A stretch of DNA of 10,112 nucleotides. It comes from an uncultured Flavihumibacter sp. GTDB lineage: Bacteria; Bacteroidota; Bacteroidia; Chitinophagales; Chitinophagaceae. A program made the position numbers and the translations under genes. Of this stretch, positions 6,731 through 10,112 are shown in pieces. Positions within the stretch are counted from its first letter, which is position 1. The number at the start of each line of letters is the position of its first letter. The notes beneath the pieces were generated by a model. It had not been told where the DNA came from. It searched no databases and saw only the letters and a list, made by a program, of their open reading frames with translations. The stretch is taken from positions 1-10,112 of the forward strand of contig CAMLPA010000094.1 in assembly GCA_946481605.1 (NCBI GenBank). Direction: 5' to 3'.

Positions 6731-8332
6731 GTGCAAAATAACATCAATAAATACAGGATAGCGCTGGTCATGCTCGTGACGGCCGTCGTGCTTAATTTTT
6801 CATGTAAAAAAGATGATGAGCTTGAGATGGTGCGGCTTTTCAGGCCCGTACTGGCCGGTGACCTGGTTTCAGATGGCAACTGGATTCAAGCCGGGTGGCA
6901 ATCCATTAAAGGCGCCACTTCATATACGGTGCAGATCAGCCGCGATACTTTTAAAACTGTTGACCGTACATTGGAGGCCGATTCGGCCGGCATTCGCATT
7001 GAAGACCTCCGTTGGGACCAGTTGTACCAGATCCAGGTAAAAGCCAACGCGAATGATTCCATATATAATTCCCGCTACTCCATGTTGGGGAATATCAAAA
7101 CGCTTCGGTTCCCGACTATACTTAATGTGCCGGGAGGCAGCGAAGTGGCCGCCGATCAGGTGAAAATATCCTGGACAGCCGACCCCAATCCCGTTACATT
7201 GATCAAAGTGTTGAATGTAGACAGCACACTGGTTAAGGATGTGGCGCTTGATGGAACAGACAGAGCCAATATGTTCAAAGTAATAACCGGCCTCTCCGCA
7301 TCCACAGAATACATCATCTACCTCTACAGCGGTACCACCGTTCGTGGATGGGTGAACGTTACTACTGATGAAGCGCTCTCCGGAGAAATCGTGGACTTGT
7401 CCGGCATCACCGATCGCCCATCAGTACTGATCGATACCATTGAGTCCGTTGCTTCAGGTGCCACTATTCTCCTGAAAAGAGGAATGACCTACACCATGTC
7501 GAAAACACTTAACCTTACCAAGTCTGTAACCATACGCGGTAAAGATGATCTTTCGATTCCTGACATGGCGTACATCCGCTTTACAAGTAATTTTACTTTC
7601 GCGTCCGGCGCTAATGTGGAATATGTCAGGTTCGAAAACCTGAAACTGCGCAGCGATAATTTCACCAGCCGCTATGTATTCAATGTGAATTCGCCTTGCA
7701 CAGTCGGAGAAATTAGTTTTAATGGTTGCATGATCGGTTCTTTCAGAGGCATGTGCCGTTTCCAGAACCAGGCTGCCACACTTTCAAATTACAAGGTGAA
7801 CGAATGCGTAGTGGATAGTGTGAAAGATTACGGGGTCATCAACGCCGATGGCGCGAACTGCCTCGTGGAAAATATCTCACTTACGAACAGTACATTCTAT
7901 AAAACTGAGCGGATCGTAATGAGCACCAAGCCTACTCGCAGCCCGACTTCACTCACCATTAAAGACTGTACTTTCAACGAAGCACCGCTGGGCGGAACCG
8001 GTACTGCAGCAGGAAACTCTATTGCCGATTTTGGCAGTGGCACCGTTACAGGAGCTGTCGTGATCCATAACAACATATTCGGGCCGGGATGGCTCGCAGG
8101 AAAAGAAAATGGTATAACAAAAGGTGTGGTTTACGGAACCGCGAATGTGGACGGGTTCAATAATTTCGGCACCTCCGATTTCCAGCACGCATCAGGTGCC
8201 ATTCCGAATACTGCGCCATATTCCAAAGCGTCCACAGCGCTGTTCCTGGATCCGGCAAATGGAAATTTCACCATCAACGATAATACTTTTGCAGGAAAAT
8301 CTTCAGCCGGTGATCCGCGCTGGAGACTTTAA
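6731..8332 (+). CDS. FN3 plus beta-helix lipoprotein, resembling DUF4957/DUF5123 proteins; possible pectin-binding surface protein
   Basis: The proposed GTG start gives 533 residues with a lipoprotein signal: basic N-terminus (NINKYR), hydrophobic core, lipobox LNFSC with Cys25, then KKDDELE. That acidic run resembles the surface-export signal of Bacteroidota lipoproteins. A TTG at 6707, overlapping the susD-like stop, is in frame but would add eight residues before the signal. Residues of about 33-118 and 130-215 look like two fibronectin-III-type modules (SYTVQISRD, LYQIQVKA; KISWTADP, LSASTEYIIYLYSG). From about 244 the protein shows repeated beta-helix rungs (VEYVRFENLKLRS, ISFNGCMIGSF, LVENISLTNSTFYK, LTIKDCTFNE, VVIHNNIFG) and ends in GDPRWRL. 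Family knowledge places such proteins in pectin loci, but to my knowledge their role is unsettled. I see no catalytic RxP arginine motif like that of PL1 lyases. It sits where SusE/SusF-like binding proteins often lie, so non-catalytic pectin binding is a reasonable inference. A divergent lyase is the alternative. Confidence 0.82.
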   Translation: MQNNINKYRIALVMLVTAVVLNFSCKKDDELEMVRLFRPVLAGDLVSDGNWIQAGWQSIKGATSYTVQISRDTFKTVDRTLEADSAGIRIEDLRWDQLYQIQVKANANDSIYNSRYSMLGNIKTLRFPTILNVPGGSEVAADQVKISWTADPNPVTLIKVLNVDSTLVKDVALDGTDRANMFKVITGLSASTEYIIYLYSGTTVRGWVNVTTDEALSGEIVDLSGITDRPSVLIDTIESVASGATILLKRGMTYTMSKTLNLTKSVTIRGKDDLSIPDMAYIRFTSNFTFASGANVEYVRFENLKLRSDNFTSRYVFNVNSPCTVGEISFNGCMIGSFRGMCRFQNQAATLSNYKVNECVVDSVKDYGVINADGANCLVENISLTNSTFYKTERIVMSTKPTRSPTSLTIKDCTFNEAPLGGTGTAAGNSIADFGSGTVTGAVVIHNNIFGPGWLAGKENGITKGVVYGTANVDGFNNFGTSDFQHASGAIPNTAPYSKASTALFLDPANGNFTINDNTFAGKSSAGDPRWRL

Positions 8333-8387
8333 CAACGAAATCAACTGTTGACAAAACGAGGTTTATACATGCGTTGAAGAATGAAAC

Positions 8388-8417
8388 GCCGGGGAGTAGC
8401 TGAAAAGCATCCCCGGC
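8388..8417 (+). other. GC-rich stem-loop in the gap before the first pectate lyase gene
   Basis: GCCGGGGA at 8388-8395 is perfectly complementary to TCCCCGGC at 8410-8417, giving an 8-bp stem with a 14-nt loop. It is in the only sizeable gap inside the cluster (8333-8442). The sequence after it (TATTTCAAAAAAG) is not a U-run, so it is not a standard rho-independent terminator. It could stabilise the 3' end of the upstream transcript after processing, or reduce read-through to set lyase levels below those of the binding and transport genes. The structure is seen; the function is inferred. Confidence 0.55.
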
Positions 8418-8442
8418 TATTTCAAAAAAGATAAGCTGTATC

Positions 8443-9939
8443 ATGATCAGAAATACATTGCGGGTATTGCGCCTGCCAGGGATTTTTTTGCTTTGTTTTT
8501 CACTCATCGCCATGAGTTGTAAAAAAAATATCTTCCCCGATCCTCCGGGAACAGGCACACAGGAAGAGGAGGAAGAACCTCAGGGACCCGTTCAGGAAAA
8601 AGCTTTCGCTTTCCCTGGCGCTGAAGGGTTCGGGAAAAATACCACCGGAGGCCGTGGCGGAAAAGTAATTAAAGTAACCTCGCTCGCAGATGCAGGCGCT
8701 GGCACACTACGGGATGCCATTAACCAAACAGGCCCACGCATCATCGTATTTGAAGTATCAGGAAATATTAAATTGAAAAGCACCCTGAACATCAAAAACA
8801 ATGATGTAACCATCGCCGGACAAACCGCTCCCGGAGACGGCATCTGTGTACAGGACTATGATGTGGTGGTGGATGCCGACAATGTCATTATTCGTTATAT
8901 GCGTTTCCGGATGGGCGACCTCGCGCAGCGCGAATCAGATGCCCTGTGGGGAAGGTATCACCAGAACATCATCATCGACCACTGTTCCATCAGTTGGTCG
9001 ATAGATGAAGCAAGTTCTTTTTATTTCAACAAGAACTTCACCATGCAATGGTGCTTCATCACGGAAAGCCTGAATAAATCATTTCACGAAAAAGCGGATC
9101 ATGGCTATGGCGGTATCTGGGGCGGAAGTAATGTGAGTTTTCACCACAACCTGCTGGCACACCACAACAGCCGCAACCCACGTTTCAATGGAGGTGCACG
9201 TTCCGGTATGACCAATCCTTTCTCCGATGTGGCTGAAAATGTGGATTACCGCAATAACGTGTTGTACAATTGGGGCGATAACAGCGCTTATGGCGGGGAG
9301 AATGGCAACCACAACATGGTGGCGAATTATTACAAGCCTGGCCCTGGTACGCCAACTTCTCGGAACAAACGAATCCTCGAAATTTCCATGGATGCTAATC
9401 CATCCCTTAACCCACCCGGTTTCGGAAAATTCTACATCTCCGCCAATTACCTGCATGGCAATACAGGTATCACTTCCGACAACTGGGCCGGTGGTGTTGA
9501 TCTTCGTCCTGGTGTCATCCTATCCGTGGCAAAAGCGACCACAGCTTTCCCTTATGATACCATCACGCAGCACACGGCGGAAAAAGCATACGATCTTGTA
9601 CTTGCTTACGGTGGCTGCAGTCTTTCCAGGGATGCGGTGGATACCAGGGTGGTGAATGAAGTAAAAGGGGGAACCGTAACGTTCAATGGTTCCAAGACAG
9701 GCAAAAAAGGAATCCTGGATTCACAAACAGATGCCGGTGGATGGCCCGTGCTGAACAGCAAGCCTGCTCCGGCGAATACCGCGGGCGATGGCATCGCGGA
9801 TGCCTGGAAAACACAAAAAAAACTGGACCTGTCGAAGAATGTGGCGAACGGACGCAACCTCAGCACTGCCTACGACAATCTTGAAGTGTATATCAACAGC
9901 CTGGTGGAAGAAATTACCACGAAACAAAAAGGGCAATAA
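8443..9939 (+). CDS. Pectate lyase, polysaccharide lyase family 1 type, lipoprotein
   Basis: This 498-residue enzyme would cleave alpha-1,4-linked polygalacturonate by Ca2+-dependent beta-elimination, yielding unsaturated oligogalacturonides. The N-terminus is a lipoprotein signal with lipobox IAMSC (Cys26), followed by a linker with an EEEEE run at 41-45 that would hold the catalytic domain off the membrane. The right-handed beta-helix starts with [18 protein letters not shown] (56-73) and SLADAGAGTLRDAI, typical of Bacteroidota PL1 lyases. Later segments include DALWGRYHQNIIIDHCSISWSID (166-188) and HNLLAHHNSRNPRFNGG. Arg244 in SRNP occupies the position of the family's catalytic RxP arginine, with Arg247 close by; this assignment is by pattern only. 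The C-terminus (AGDGIADAWKTQKKLDLSKN, 447-466) is a diverged form of the DGMPDAWE-type acidic tail found in relatives. It lies 110 nt after the FN3/beta-helix gene and 9 nt before a second lyase gene. Surface location is inferred from the lipobox. Confidence 0.93.
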   Translation: MIRNTLRVLRLPGIFLLCFSLIAMSCKKNIFPDPPGTGTQEEEEEPQGPVQEKAFAFPGAEGFGKNTTGGRGGKVIKVTSLADAGAGTLRDAINQTGPRIIVFEVSGNIKLKSTLNIKNNDVTIAGQTAPGDGICVQDYDVVVDADNVIIRYMRFRMGDLAQRESDALWGRYHQNIIIDHCSISWSIDEASSFYFNKNFTMQWCFITESLNKSFHEKADHGYGGIWGGSNVSFHHNLLAHHNSRNPRFNGGARSGMTNPFSDVAENVDYRNNVLYNWGDNSAYGGENGNHNMVANYYKPGPGTPTSRNKRILEISMDANPSLNPPGFGKFYISANYLHGNTGITSDNWAGGVDLRPGVILSVAKATTAFPYDTITQHTAEKAYDLVLAYGGCSLSRDAVDTRVVNEVKGGTVTFNGSKTGKKGILDSQTDAGGWPVLNSKPAPANTAGDGIADAWKTQKKLDLSKNVANGRNLSTAYDNLEVYINSLVEEITTKQKGQ

Positions 9940-9948
9940 AACAGTACC

Positions 9949-10112
9949 ATGATAAACCGACTGAGCACACTAAGCGTATTGATTTTCTTGTTTGTTGTTG
10001 CAAGTACACAAGCCCAGCCCCTGGCCTTTCCGGGGGCTGAGGGTTTTGGCAGATTTACTACAGGAGGAAGAGGCGGCCGCGTGCTGTATGTAACCAACCT
10101 GAATGATGATGG
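9949..10112 (+). CDS. Second PL1-type pectate lyase, N-terminal part only (runs off the window)
   Basis: The ATG is 9 nt after the stop of the preceding lyase, so the two are almost certainly co-transcribed. The 54 complete codons visible encode an ordinary Sec signal peptide, probably cleaved at TQA|Q near residue 22, with no lipobox cysteine. The mature protein then begins at once with [19 protein letters not shown], the same opening as the neighbouring lyase ([18 protein letters not shown]), and continues to [11 protein letters not shown]. It is therefore a paralogue or close relative that lacks the lipid anchor and the acidic linker. It would be released to the periplasm, or beyond if another export route acts. 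Catalytic residues and the C-terminus are outside the window, so activity cannot be judged. Confidence 0.9.
   Translation, partial: MINRLSTLSVLIFLFVVASTQAQPLAFPGAEGFGRFTTGGRGGRVLYVTNLNDD

Noticed and set aside
8348..8370. TTGACA followed by TATACA, resembling a sigma-70 promoter
   Set aside because: The two boxes are only about 11 bp apart, and Bacteroidota primary promoters use the TTTG/TAnnTTTG pattern, which is absent here.
8381..8434. 17-codon open frame (ATG AAA CGC ...) spanning the hairpin, as a possible leader peptide
   Set aside because: It is short and overlaps the stem, and there is no run of regulatory codons or alternative pairing that would support attenuation.

Overview
The window looks like part of a pectin (homogalacturonan) utilization locus from a member of the Bacteroidota. 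The evidence for the phylum is an adjacent SusC/SusD pair, several lipoprotein signals with a Cys-Lys-Lys start to the mature protein, A-rich leaders in place of Shine-Dalgarno sites, and moderate GC. The style of the proteins suggests the Chitinophagaceae or a related family, but that placement is an inference from general resemblance.

Layout. Positions 3-95 hold the last 30 codons of an unidentified plus-strand gene. It converges on a minus-strand LacI/GalR-type regulator (247-1299). Between and inside the ends of these two genes lies a 175-bp structure with a perfect 20-bp inverted repeat (94-113 and 249-268), which supplies the last six codons and the stop of the regulator. A 301-bp divergent intergenic region (1300-1600) separates the regulator from the plus-strand cluster. 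It contains a perfect match to the LacI-family operator consensus TGNAANCGNTTNCA at 1510-1523 and a near match 80 bp upstream at 1430-1443. The plus-strand cluster is susC-like (1601-4834), susD-like (4863-6710), a fibronectin-type-III plus beta-helix lipoprotein (6731-8332), a PL1-type pectate lyase lipoprotein (8443-9939), and the beginning of a second PL1-type lyase with an ordinary signal peptide (9949 to the window edge). Gaps are 28, 20, 110 and 9 nt. The 110-nt gap carries a strong GC-rich hairpin.

How the parts probably work together (inference from family knowledge). The surface-anchored lyase cuts polygalacturonate by beta-elimination. The SusD-like lipoprotein, and possibly the FN3/beta-helix lipoprotein, capture the chains or oligosaccharides, and the TonB-dependent SusC-like channel imports them. 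The second lyase may complete cleavage in the periplasm or outside the cell. The divergent regulator would repress the cluster until a pectin-derived metabolite releases it from the paired operators. No hybrid two-component sensor or ECF sigma/anti-sigma pair is visible in the window, and the SusC-like protein shows no N-terminal STN signalling domain, so the LacI-type protein is the best visible candidate for control.

I see no tRNA, rRNA, CRISPR array, insertion sequence or phage gene.
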